Origin: Beduinella massiliensis
Lineage (GTDB): Bacteria > Bacillota > Clostridia > Christensenellales > Aristaeellaceae
Direction of reading: 5' to 3'
Length of the DNA stretch: 64,000 nt
Assembly (NCBI RefSeq): GCF_900199405.1
Contig: NZ_LT963430.1
Span: forward strand, 1 to 64,000
Under the pieces are notes generated by a model. It was not told the origin of the DNA. It saw only the letters and a list, made by a program, of their open reading frames with translations, and made no database searches. The position numbers were made by a program, and so were the translations under genes. This document shows positions 25,093-32,978 of the stretch, piece after piece; within the stretch, counting starts at the first letter, position 1, and each line of letters opens with the position of its first letter.

Positions 25093-26448
25093 TTACTTTA
25101 TCGGCCCGCCCTTGTGGCAGGAGAGGAGCGCGCCGCCGGTAACCGGACGTCCGCTCTTTCCGCCCTTCGGGGGCGCGTCGCAGGAGCCGTCGCACAGGCG
25201 CGATCCATGCGCCTCGTGAGGGGGCGTTTCGGGCTTGTCTTTGAGCTGCGCCGGGGTGAGCACGTGCGCGCGGGAGAGCGCAAGCTTGGCGCAGGCGGGG
25301 CCCGCCAGCTCGTAGAGCACCGCTGAGGACAGGATGACGGTGGAAAGCAACGCGCCCATTTCCGGGGAGAGGATGCGCTCGCCCAGCGCTGCCAGTCCGA
25401 TGGACACACCCGCGTTCGGAATCAGCGCGAGGCCCAGGTAGCGGCGAACCTCCGGCGTATCGCGGATGATCGCGGCGCCCATGCTCGCGCCCAGGAACTT
25501 GCCCGCGATGCGGACGAAGAAATACGTGATGCCGATGACCCCCGCCGTCGCCAGAGCGGGCACGTTGAGGCGCATGCCGGATACGACGAAGAAGATCGTC
25601 AGGATCGGCGGCGTAAACCGGTCGACCTTCTTAAACAGCGTCTCGCCCTTGGAGATATTGGCGTGCACCGCGCCGAGCACCATGCACGAGAGCAGCGGCG
25701 AAATGTTCACCGCCGAGCACACGCCCGACAGTTCCAGCAGCATGATGACCACCAACAGCAGGCGGTTGTAGGAGGAATGCACGTGGCGCAGCAGCGCCTT
25801 GAGCAGCAACGCAAGCCCCACGCCCAGCGCGATGGCGACGGCATTGTACACGATGGGCAGCACGACGGTCGCCATCATGGAGCCAGACGTGCTTTCGGAC
25901 ATCTGGGCGATTGCCGCGCATACGCTGAAGGCAAGCAGAGAGACCGCATCGTCAAGCGCGACCACCTGCAGCAGCGTATCCACAAAGTGGCCCTTCGCCT
26001 TGTACTGGCGGATGGTCATCAGCGTGGAGGCCGGGGCGGTGGCGGAGGCGATCGCGCCCAGCAACAGCGAGAAAGCCAGCGGCAGGTGGAAGATGAAGAG
26101 CATCGCCAGCGTCACTAGAAGGGCGGCGACCAGCGATTCCATCGCCGTCAGAAAGAAGATCTTGCCTCCGCTTCGCTTCAGAGACGACCATTTAAAATAG
26201 CGTCCCGTGCCAAAGGCGATGAAAGCCAGGGCGATATCCGTAACGAAGCTCATCGAGTTCACCATAGGCGCGTCCACCAGCTTGAGGCAATACGGCCCGA
26301 TGAAGATACCCGCGAGAATATAGCCCGTCACGTTCGGCAGGTGCATCAGCTTGGTAAGCCTGCTGAACGCAAAGGCAGCCAAAAGGGTCGTCCCGAGGCA
26401 CAGGATCACCCTCGCCGTATCGTTAAGCTGCAAAGCAAGCGTTGGCAT
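25093..26448 (-). CDS. Cation:proton antiporter (CPA2 / KefB-like) with Cys-rich tail
   Basis: A 451-residue membrane protein with about twelve helices of the sodium/proton exchanger fold. Residues 1-60 (LLAAFAFSRLTKLMHLPNVTGYILAGIFIGP) are the classical opening; ASATAPASTLMTIRQYKAKGHFVDTLLQVVALDDAVSLL (about 140-175) contains the Asp-Asp of the exchange site. No regulatory TrkA-N domain. Instead the last 45 residues are a hydrophilic tail with HEAHGSRLCDGSCDAP and LLSCHKGG, a possible metal or redox site. The ATG at 26448 is preceded by AGGAGACGACTTCCC. The stop lies five bases from the hairpin array. Confidence 0.88.
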   Translation of the reverse strand: MPTLALQLNDTARVILCLGTTLLAAFAFSRLTKLMHLPNVTGYILAGIFIGPYCLKLVDAPMVNSMSFVTDIALAFIAFGTGRYFKWSSLKRSGGKIFFLTAMESLVAALLVTLAMLFIFHLPLAFSLLLGAIASATAPASTLMTIRQYKAKGHFVDTLLQVVALDDAVSLLAFSVCAAIAQMSESTSGSMMATVVLPIVYNAVAIALGVGLALLLKALLRHVHSSYNRLLLVVIMLLELSGVCSAVNISPLLSCMVLGAVHANISKGETLFKKVDRFTPPILTIFFVVSGMRLNVPALATAGVIGITYFFVRIAGKFLGASMGAAIIRDTPEVRRYLGLALIPNAGVSIGLAALGERILSPEMGALLSTVILSSAVLYELAGPACAKLALSRAHVLTPAQLKDKPETPPHEAHGSRLCDGSCDAPPKGGKSGRPVTGGALLSCHKGGPIK

Positions 26449-26526
26449 GGGAAGTCGTCTCCTTTCTCACCCCTGTCTGCACAGGGATTTGCGCGGCGCA
26501 TGCGCGCCAAACGGCCTAAAAACGGG

Positions 26527-26546
26527 GGCATCCCTTTCGGGATGCC
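26527..26546. other. Small hairpin in the divergent antiporter/LysR intergenic region
   Basis: GGCATCCC and GGGATGCC form a perfect 8-bp stem with a TTTC loop in the 204-base gap between the divergent antiporter and LysR genes. There is no T-run after it, so it is not an obvious terminator; it may be in the antiporter leader. An AT-rich stretch at 26585-26640 holds the LysR promoter region. Confidence 0.45.
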
Positions 26547-26652
26547 ACAACACTCCTTCGATTGCTCTTGATTATAGGCCGCGAAAATGCTAAAATCAAA
26601 TTATAGTTTTTTGCTTCTTTATAAATTTAACTGATAATAAAGGGTGGGCAAG

Positions 26653-27543
26653 ATGGTTGATCCCAAGATTCGGACGCTGCTCAAGCTCGAGGAGCTCGGT
26701 TCCTTTTCCAAGACGGCGCAGGCGCTGTCTCTGACGCAACCCGCAGTGAGTCACCACATAAAATTGCTGGAACAGGAATTTGGCATCCAGATTTTTGTAA
26801 AAGGAAAGCGAAAATTAAAGCCCACGCCCGAAGGCGAGGTGCTTCTCAAGTATGCGCACCGCGCCATCGCCCTATCCGACAAGGTGCATCAGGCCATCGA
26901 AGATTGCAAACACGCCGTGCATACGCTCACGGTGGGCATTACGCCGACCGCGAGCGACATCTTCGTGCCACAAGTTCTGGCTGCCTATTGCCACCAACAC
27001 CCGGGGACACACGTCCAAATTGTGCGCGGAACTATAAAAAAAATTGATGCAATGCTAAAATTTTATGAAATAGATTTTGCGATTGTGGACGGAATTTTGC
27101 CAGGCGACCACTACCGGCAGGTGCTGATGGGCACCGACCATCTGTGCCTGATCGTCTCGCCCAAGCACCCCTTTGCCACCCGCCTGAGCGTGACGCTCGA
27201 TGAGCTGCAGCGGGAAAACCTCGTGCTGCGTCCCAAGTCGACCGGCACGCGCAAGCTGATCGAAAGCTACCTCATCAGCAACGGCTACAACATTCAGAAT
27301 TTCAACGTCATGATGGAGGTCGACAGCGTCTCCACGATCAAGGAAATCGTCGAGGCGAACCTCGGCATCTCGATCATCTCCTACAGCGTCTGCCGCGAGG
27401 AGCAGCAGCAGGGGCGCCTGATCGTCCGCCCGATTGAGAACTGCCGCATGGTGCGCCAGGTCAACATGGTTTACCCTCAGGATTTTGAGCACCCGGAAAT
27501 CCTGCAGGAAATTCAGCAGGAATACCACAACCGGGTAGAATGA
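26653..27543 (+). CDS. LysR family transcriptional regulator
   Basis: A 296-residue LysR-type regulator. Residues 1-60 are the winged helix (LLKLEELGSFSKTAQALSLTQPAVSHHIKLLEQEFGIQIF); residues 90-296 are the substrate-binding co-inducer domain with VDGILPGDHYRQVLMGTDHLCLIVSPKHPF. The ATG at 26653 is preferred to a GTG at 26644, with AGGGTGGG before it. It is divergent from the cation:proton antiporter, which is its most likely target by the usual LysR arrangement. The short segment at 27030-27080 is unusually AT-rich. Confidence 0.92.
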   Translation: MVDPKIRTLLKLEELGSFSKTAQALSLTQPAVSHHIKLLEQEFGIQIFVKGKRKLKPTPEGEVLLKYAHRAIALSDKVHQAIEDCKHAVHTLTVGITPTASDIFVPQVLAAYCHQHPGTHVQIVRGTIKKIDAMLKFYEIDFAIVDGILPGDHYRQVLMGTDHLCLIVSPKHPFATRLSVTLDELQRENLVLRPKSTGTRKLIESYLISNGYNIQNFNVMMEVDSVSTIKEIVEANLGISIISYSVCREEQQQGRLIVRPIENCRMVRQVNMVYPQDFEHPEILQEIQQEYHNRVE

Positions 27544-27555
27544 GCGCTCCGGAAT

Positions 27556-27604
27556 CAAAAAAACGCTGCGTCGAGCATCGAGCTCCTTGACGCAGCGTCT
27601 TTTT
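27556..27604. terminator. Bidirectional terminator between lysR and kdgK
   Basis: ACGCTGCGTC (27563-27572) pairs with GACGCAGCGT (27589-27598), with AAAAAAA on the left and TTTTT on the right, so it works for both convergent genes. Confidence 0.9.
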
Positions 27605-27635
27605 GTGCGGCGGGCCCACGCCCGCTCGATTGGAG

Positions 27636-28664
27636 TTAGCGCTCCACGCGGCCGGATCCGGAGCCCTTTTTGAGGGCCTCGACCTCGGCGACGGAGACAA
27701 GGTTGAAGTCGCCGTTGATGGTATGCTTGAGGCAGGAAGCGGCCACCGCGAACTCCAGCGCGTCGCGCTGGTTGTCGTAGGCGTTCAGGCCGTAGATCAG
27801 GCCGCCGCCGAAGGAATCGCCGCCGCCGACGCGGTCCACGATGTCGGTGATCGCGTACTTGCGGGAGACGTAAAACTCCTTGCCGTCGTAGATGCAGGCC
27901 GCCCAGTAGTTGGTGTCCGCGCTCTTGGACTCGCGCAGGGTGATGGCGACGCGCTTGATGTTCGGGTACCTGTTCATCGCCATCTTGGCGATCTTCTCGT
28001 AGACGCTCGTGTCCAGCTCGCCGCTCTCCACGTCGCTCTCCGCCTTGATGCCCAGGGACTTCTGGAAGTCCTCTTCGTTGGCGATGACGGTGTCGACGTA
28101 CTTCACCAGCTCGCTCATCACTTCGTCCGCGCGCTTGCCGTACTTCCACAGGTTCTTGCGGTAATTGAGGTCGCAGGAGACGTGCACGCCCTTCGCCTTG
28201 GCCGCCTTCACCGCCGCGAGCGACAGATCCGCCGCGCTCTGGGAGATCGCCGGGGTGATGCCCGTGATGTGGAACCACGTCGCGCCTTCGAGCGCCTTAT
28301 CCCAATCAATCGCGTCGGACGCAGCCTTGGCGATGCAGGAATCAGCGCGGTCGTAGATGACCTTGGAGGGGCGCTGGTTGGAGCCGGTCTCCAGGAAGTA
28401 GATGCCCATGCGGCCGGGAACCATCTGAATGTTCGACACGTCCACGCCGTATCCGCGCACCGTGCGCAGGCACGCCTTGCCGATGTCGTTGTCCGGCAGC
28501 AGGGTCACAAACGCGGTATCCATGCCGTAATTGGCCAGCGAGACAGCCACATTCGCTTCGCCGCCGCCAAAGGTGGCTTCCAGCGAGGGGCTTTGGAAAA
28601 AACGTTCGAGCGCCGGGCTCTTGAGGCGGAGCATAATTTCGCCGAAGGTTACTACTCGAGACAT
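27636..28664 (-). CDS. kdgK: 2-dehydro-3-deoxygluconokinase (PfkB family)
   Basis: A 342-residue sugar kinase making KDPG from 2-keto-3-deoxygluconate. The PfkB N-terminal signature is GGGEANVAVSLANYG (residues about 33-47); the C-terminal catalytic motif is DRVGGGDSFGGGLIYGL, with the catalytic Asp. Pattern VTFGEIMLRLKSPALERFFQSP is typical of KdgK rather than ribokinase. It is divergent from the TRAP permease genes and separate from the main uronate operon, with which it completes the pathway. AGGAGAG precedes the ATG. Confidence 0.93.
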   Translation of the reverse strand: MSRVVTFGEIMLRLKSPALERFFQSPSLEATFGGGEANVAVSLANYGMDTAFVTLLPDNDIGKACLRTVRGYGVDVSNIQMVPGRMGIYFLETGSNQRPSKVIYDRADSCIAKAASDAIDWDKALEGATWFHITGITPAISQSAADLSLAAVKAAKAKGVHVSCDLNYRKNLWKYGKRADEVMSELVKYVDTVIANEEDFQKSLGIKAESDVESGELDTSVYEKIAKMAMNRYPNIKRVAITLRESKSADTNYWAACIYDGKEFYVSRKYAITDIVDRVGGGDSFGGGLIYGLNAYDNQRDALEFAVAASCLKHTINGDFNLVSVAEVEALKKGSGSGRVER

Positions 28665-28755
28665 GGGAATCTCTCCTTTTTACACGGCTCTATGCCTTTA
28701 TATGATCACATTATAAGGCATAATTGGAAACAAGGCAATAGAAAGTCGCACAGAA

Positions 28756-28796
28756 CGTTCACAAATAAGAACGATGAACGCATTTGTAAACGAATG
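28756..28796. promoter_or_regulatory. Candidate operators between kdgK and the TRAP genes
   Basis: Two inverted repeats: CGTTC-N8-GAACG (28756-28773) and CATTTGTAAACGAATG (28781-28796, 5 of 6 bases symmetric per arm). They lie in the divergent 309-base gap, upstream of the dctQ promoter and near where the kdgK promoter should be. The IclR protein of this island is the obvious candidate to bind them, but this is inference. Confidence 0.4.
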
Positions 28797-28819
28797 TTTC
28801 AAAAAATAGATAAAGGAAC

Positions 28820-28848
28820 TTGACATAAACCGGGATATTCTGTAAACT
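28820..28848 (+). promoter_or_regulatory. Promoter of dctQ-dctM
   Basis: TTGACA (28820-28825) and TAAACT (28843-28848) are 17 bases apart. The leader of about 115 bases before dctQ has no gene that I can support. Confidence 0.75.
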
Positions 28849-28973
28849 GTTCATATATTATAGGAATAAAACTGTGGAATTTATGGATGGATGCGGAGGT
28901 GAACGCGAGCCCGTGCGCTGGGCGCCTGGTTTCTCTATGATTTCCAGTAAAAAAACGGGAGGTATGCAAAGCT

Positions 28974-29546
28974 ATGTTGGTTAACCTGCATGAGACGGGC
29001 CTTGCCAAAGTCCTTCGCGGAATCGACAGCGTCATCCACGCGATCATGCTGATCGTCGCGGAAATCGCGCTGGTCGTAATGGTTTCCATCGTTACCGCGA
29101 ACGTCTTCGTCCGCCTCTTCATTCCGAAGATGGGCGGATTCGTCTGGATTGAAGAGGTCGCCTTTATCCTGATTTCCCTCTTTACGTTCCTCGCCTGCGC
29201 GATGGGCGTCCGCGACCGCTTCCACATCGGCATTTCGATCCTCTACAACCGCTTTCCGGCGGGCAGCACCGGCCGCCGCGTGCTCGACATCGTCAGCAAG
29301 GTCGCGACGCTGGCCGTGGGTGCCATCATGGTCTACTTTGGCTGGCAGCTCTGCCAGAAGCTGGGCCGCTTCCCCATGACCAACACGCGCTGGCCCCGCT
29401 GGGTTCAGTACATGTCCATGCCCATCGCCGGATCCGTCATCATCTATGACTCCATCCTCCAGCTTCTGGGCGTGCTGCACGACGACGACCTGCTTTACTC
29501 CGAACCCGAAGTACAGTACGAAGTCGAACACGAGAAAAAGAAGTAA
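28974..29546 (+). CDS. dctQ: TRAP transporter small permease (DctQ type)
   Basis: A 190-residue protein with four membrane helices (about 22-48, 58-80, 100-125, 143-165), the size and layout of DctQ subunits. The conserved FVWIEEVAFILISLFTFLACAMGVRDRFHIGI segment matches the family core. It works with DctM and the solute-binding DctP to import an acid sugar, here most likely a hexuronate, driven by an ion gradient. The ATG follows GGGAGG; dctM starts 14 bases after the stop. Confidence 0.92.
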   Translation: MLVNLHETGLAKVLRGIDSVIHAIMLIVAEIALVVMVSIVTANVFVRLFIPKMGGFVWIEEVAFILISLFTFLACAMGVRDRFHIGISILYNRFPAGSTGRRVLDIVSKVATLAVGAIMVYFGWQLCQKLGRFPMTNTRWPRWVQYMSMPIAGSVIIYDSILQLLGVLHDDDLLYSEPEVQYEVEHEKKK

Positions 29547-29560
29547 GGAGGAACACAAGT

Positions 29561-30862
29561 ATGGATCCGAATACGTTGGCCATCGTGGTCCTCGTCGTCA
29601 CGTTCGTCGGCATGCTGGCGATCCGCATCCCGGTATCCTTCTGCCTGCTGCTGGCCTCGATCTTCAGCGCGCTGGCCTGCGGACAGGGCATCATGTCCCT
29701 CATTCAGGCCATGGCCAAGGGCGTGTGCGACTTCAACATGCTCGCCATCCCGTTCTTCATCGTCATGGGTGAATTTATGAACGTCGGCGGCATGTCCGAA
29801 CGCGTGCTCGACCTGGCGAACCTGCTGGTCGGCCGCTTTAAGGGCGGCCTTGCGTACATCAACGTCCTCTCCTCCATGATGTTCGGTCATCTGTCCGGTT
29901 CCGCCGTCGCGGACGTCTCCTCCCTGGGCTCCATCGTCGTACCGATGATGAAGAAGCAGGGCTATGACGACGACTTCGCCGTGGGCCTGACCGTCACCAC
30001 CGCCTGCCAGGGCGTGCTGATTCCCCCGAGCCATAACATGGTGCTCTACGCGCTTGCCGCAGACGCGGGCGGGCTCATCGCCGCGCTGCTCTACGGCGGC
30101 CTCGTCCCGGGCGTGCTGCTGGGCATCAACTTCTGCATTCTCGTCTTCTTTTTGGCGAAGATGAAGAACTTCCCCAAGTGCGATCCCGTCCCCAAGGGAC
30201 AACGCGGCAAGGTCGTCCTCAACGCGATTCTTCCGCTGATGATCTTCGTCATCATCATGGGCGGCATCGGTCTGGGCCTGTGCACCGCTACCGAGGCGGC
30301 CTCCATCGCCTGTATTTACACCTTCGTCATCGTCTTCCTCGTGCTGCGTACGGCCAAGTTCAGGGTGCTGCCGCAGGTGCTCAAAAACGCGTTGAAGACG
30401 CTGGCGACCGTTCTAACCCTGATCGCCGCCGCGAAGGCCTTCTCCTTCATGATGACCTACCTGCACATCCCGCAGCTGCTCATCTCTGCGCTGGGCGGTC
30501 TGGCGCATAACCGCGTGCTGCTCCTGCTGGTCATCAACGTGCTGCTGCTCCTGCTGGGCTGCTTCATGGACATGGCCCCGTTGATCCTCATCATGACCCC
30601 CATTCTGCTGCCCGTCGTTCAGGCCGTCGGCATGAGCACCGTGCATTTCGGCGTCATGATGATCTTCAACCTCGCCTGCGGCCTGTGCACGCCGCCTGTC
30701 GGCACGGCGCTGTTCGTCGGATGCGCTATCGGCAAGACGCCGATCGAGCGCACCAGCCGTCACATGCTTCCGCTGTATGCGGTCATGATCGTGACGCTGC
30801 TGCTGGTCACCTTTATTCCGGGTCTGAGCACCTGGCTGCCCACCGCGCTACACATGATGTAA
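29561..30862 (+). CDS. dctM: TRAP transporter large permease (DctM type)
   Basis: A 433-residue protein with about twelve helices. Family marks include IRIPVSFCLLLASIFSAL, AIPFFIVMGEFMNVGGMSERVLDLANLLVGRFKGGLAYINVLSSMMFGHLSGSAVAD and GVLIPPSHNMVLYAL, which line the transport path, and a C-terminal CGLCTPPVGTALFVGC. It forms the ion-coupled channel of the uronate TRAP system. It has a normal length and is followed by a hairpin terminator. Confidence 0.95.
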   Translation: MDPNTLAIVVLVVTFVGMLAIRIPVSFCLLLASIFSALACGQGIMSLIQAMAKGVCDFNMLAIPFFIVMGEFMNVGGMSERVLDLANLLVGRFKGGLAYINVLSSMMFGHLSGSAVADVSSLGSIVVPMMKKQGYDDDFAVGLTVTTACQGVLIPPSHNMVLYALAADAGGLIAALLYGGLVPGVLLGINFCILVFFLAKMKNFPKCDPVPKGQRGKVVLNAILPLMIFVIIMGGIGLGLCTATEAASIACIYTFVIVFLVLRTAKFRVLPQVLKNALKTLATVLTLIAAAKAFSFMMTYLHIPQLLISALGGLAHNRVLLLLVINVLLLLLGCFMDMAPLILIMTPILLPVVQAVGMSTVHFGVMMIFNLACGLCTPPVGTALFVGCAIGKTPIERTSRHMLPLYAVMIVTLLLVTFIPGLSTWLPTALHMM

Positions 30863-30878
30863 GCTATCCTGATGATGT

Positions 30879-30907
30879 GCCGCCGCGTTTTTCGCGGCGG
30901 CCCTTTA
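30879..30907 (+). terminator. Terminator after dctM
   Basis: GCCGCCGCG (30879-30887) pairs with CGCGGCGGC (30893-30901) across TTTTT, followed by CCTTTATG. A second short palindrome, GCATG...CATGC, follows at 30907-30928. Confidence 0.7.
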
Positions 30908-31033
30908 TGCATGTCTGCGAAGCATGCAGGTACAAAACCGGCAAACGCATGTCTCTAAACGGCTGTGCAAGGCGGGCGAGCTGTGTTAAAATAAGGTATG
31001 CCTGATTTCATCCGCGCTGAAGGGGGGATTCGT

Positions 31034-31657
31034 TTGGACGTACTGATCGGGACGACAAATCCGTCAAAGGTTGATCGGCTTGAACGCCTGCTCGAAGGCC
31101 GCGGTGTGCATTTTCTCACGCTGAGAGATCTGCATGTCGTGGAAGAGCCTGCAGAGACGGGACGGTCGCCCGAAGAAAACGCGCGCATCAAGGCCGCGTT
31201 TTACGGCCGCTTTTTCGATCCGGTGATCTGCAACGACTCCGGCCTCTATTTCGACGGCCTGCCGATCGACGATCCCCGCCAGCCAGGGCTGCACGTCCGC
31301 TCTCCCGAGGGGAAACGCCTTGACGACGACGAGATGATCGAATACTACGCTGCGCTCATACGCGGACTCGGCGGAAAGGTACTCGCCTATTATCTGGACG
31401 GGCTCGCCGTCTGCAAAGGCGGTCGCGTCGAGTCGTGCGTGGAAAACGATCCCGAAGACAGGAGCGGCGCCTTCTACATGGTGGATCACGCATCTCCACT
31501 GCGCCATGCGGGCTGGCCGCTGGATTCCCTCTCGATCGACCCGCACACGAACGCCTACTTCGCCGATCCTGCGCCTCCACAAGAGCCCCAACGACTGCAT
31601 GTCACGGCGCGACATCGACGGGTAAGCGCCTTCCTCGCGCGGGCGCTGGGACTCTGA
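31034..31657 (+). CDS. Ham1/RdgB-like nucleoside triphosphate pyrophosphatase, divergent
   Basis: A 207-residue protein of the ITPase fold, which hydrolyses non-standard purine nucleotides in the family's known members. Seen: the nucleotide-binding opening VLIGTTNPSKVDRLERLL (usual TxNxxK), and NDSGLYFDGLP in place of the usual DDSGLxVDAL. The usual PGxxSARY loop is replaced by QPGLHVRSPEGKRLDDDEM. The start is a TTG at 31034 with AAGGGGGG before it. These changes suggest that the substrate may differ from ITP/XTP. It stands inside the uronate island between dctM and dctP. Confidence 0.72.
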   Translation: MDVLIGTTNPSKVDRLERLLEGRGVHFLTLRDLHVVEEPAETGRSPEENARIKAAFYGRFFDPVICNDSGLYFDGLPIDDPRQPGLHVRSPEGKRLDDDEMIEYYAALIRGLGGKVLAYYLDGLAVCKGGRVESCVENDPEDRSGAFYMVDHASPLRHAGWPLDSLSIDPHTNAYFADPAPPQEPQRLHVTARHRRVSAFLARALGL

Positions 31658-31744
31658 AGGCCGCCCGCCCCTCCAAAGACGGCAAAAAGGCGGACGGCTT
31701 TTGATCTGTAACGCCGCCCGCGGAAGATCCCATCTTGAGAGAAA

Positions 31745-31778
31745 ACACAAAAGGAGCACGGCTTTTGCCATGCTCCTT
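31745..31778 (-). terminator. Terminator of dctP
   Basis: AAGGAGCACGG (31751-31761) pairs with CCATGCTCCTT (31768-31778), with one mismatch; on the minus strand it is followed by TTGTGTTTTC. Confidence 0.75.
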
Positions 31779-31795
31779 CGTTCGTTTGGATACAA

Positions 31796-32830
31796 TTAGA
31801 ACTGCTCGCCCAGCGTCTTGATCGCTTCAACGGTGTCCTCGTAGCCAGCGGCATAAATGTCATACAGGCTCTTGCCCTTCAGCACGTCGCTGGACTCGGT
31901 CATCGCCTTCTGGAATTCGGCAAACGCCTCGTCCGTCAGCTCGACCGCCTGCGCGCCGCCCTCGAGCACGATCTTCTCGGACTCGACCTCGCGAGCCTTC
32001 CATGCCTCGATCTCAAACTCCTGCGTGTCCTTCGCGCACTGCTTGATGATCTCGATGTCTTCCGCGCTCACGCCAGCAGAGGCCAGCGCAGTCTCAGAGG
32101 CCAGCAGGACTTCCGGCACGCGGGTATGATGGTCGAGCGTGTAGTAGGGAGCGGCCTTGTAGTCGCCCTTGGACTCGTAGGTCGGCCAGTTGTTCTCCGC
32201 GCCGTCGATGACGCCGGACGTGATGTTCTGGGACACCTCGTTCGGGCCAATGCCGACTACGGGAGAAGCGCCGAGGACCTTCACCAGGTCGCACATGAGC
32301 GCGTTGTCCTGCATGCGAATCTTCAGGCCAGCCAGATCCGCGACCTTTTCGACCTTCTTGGTCGTGTAGAAGCAGCGGGAACCGCCGTCGTAGTAGCACA
32401 GGCCGATCATGCCGGAGCCGGAGGACTGAACCTCGTCCAGCATCTTCTGACCGATCTCTTCGCTGTTCAGCGCGGCCCACATGTGCTCCGCGTTCTTATA
32501 CAGGTAGGGAAGCTGAATTGCGTTCATCGCGGGTACAAAGTCCGCGACCGGCGACGCGGAGACACGCGCAAACGCCAAGTCGCCCACGACCATCGCTTCG
32601 ATAGCGAGGGGCTCAGCGCCGTAGAGCGTGCCGCCCGGATACACGGTGATCTCGATGCGGCCGTCGGTGCGCTCCTTCACCAGTTCGGCAAAGTGCTCAT
32701 CCGCCATCGTCGTCGGGTAGCCTTCGACGTGAACTTCGCTCAGGTTGAGCTTGATCGCGTCAGCAGATACGGAGCACGCAAGGCCCAGCACCAGCATGAG
32801 GGCGACCGCGAGGGTCAAAAACTTTTTCAT
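31796..32830 (-). CDS. dctP: TRAP transporter solute-binding protein (DctP type)
   Basis: A 344-residue exported receptor. Residues 1-24 are a signal peptide (KKFLTLAVALMLVLGLACSVSA). The mature part is a DctP fold, with EVHVEGYPTTMADEHFAELVKERTDGRIEITVYPGG, LKIRMQDNALMCDLVKVLGASPVV and VSQNITSGVIDGAENNWPTYESKGDYKAA, the family segments that carry the carboxylate-binding Arg and the GxxDGxEN motif. Likely ligand: a hexuronate, from its place beside uronate catabolism. It has its own promoter and lies on the opposite strand from dctQM. Confidence 0.94.
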   Translation of the reverse strand: MKKFLTLAVALMLVLGLACSVSADAIKLNLSEVHVEGYPTTMADEHFAELVKERTDGRIEITVYPGGTLYGAEPLAIEAMVVGDLAFARVSASPVADFVPAMNAIQLPYLYKNAEHMWAALNSEEIGQKMLDEVQSSGSGMIGLCYYDGGSRCFYTTKKVEKVADLAGLKIRMQDNALMCDLVKVLGASPVVGIGPNEVSQNITSGVIDGAENNWPTYESKGDYKAAPYYTLDHHTRVPEVLLASETALASAGVSAEDIEIIKQCAKDTQEFEIEAWKAREVESEKIVLEGGAQAVELTDEAFAEFQKAMTESSDVLKGKSLYDIYAAGYEDTVEAIKTLGEQF

Positions 32831-32853
32831 TGGAAACGACCTCCTTGTTCTTC

Positions 32854-32906
32854 GTCACACCTGTGACCTTATCTTTAGTATACCTTGATACGATCACCGT
32901 TGTCAA
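32854..32906 (-). promoter_or_regulatory. dctP promoter with downstream palindrome
   Basis: On the minus strand, TTGACA (32901-32906), 18 bases, then TATACT (32877-32882). GTCACA-CC-TGTGAC (32854-32867) lies at the expected transcription start and could be an operator controlling this highly expressed binding protein. Confidence 0.7.
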
Positions 32907-32978
32907 TAAGATTTACAGGCAAAAAGTAGGAAATTTCGACAAGTCATCCAGCAATCGCGCGATTCTTCTTTCGCATTT

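Noticed and set aside
24724-25219. Open frames through the hairpin array
   Set aside because: They run off serA or the antiporter end in other frames, have no ribosome binding site, and the region is dominated by perfect stems.
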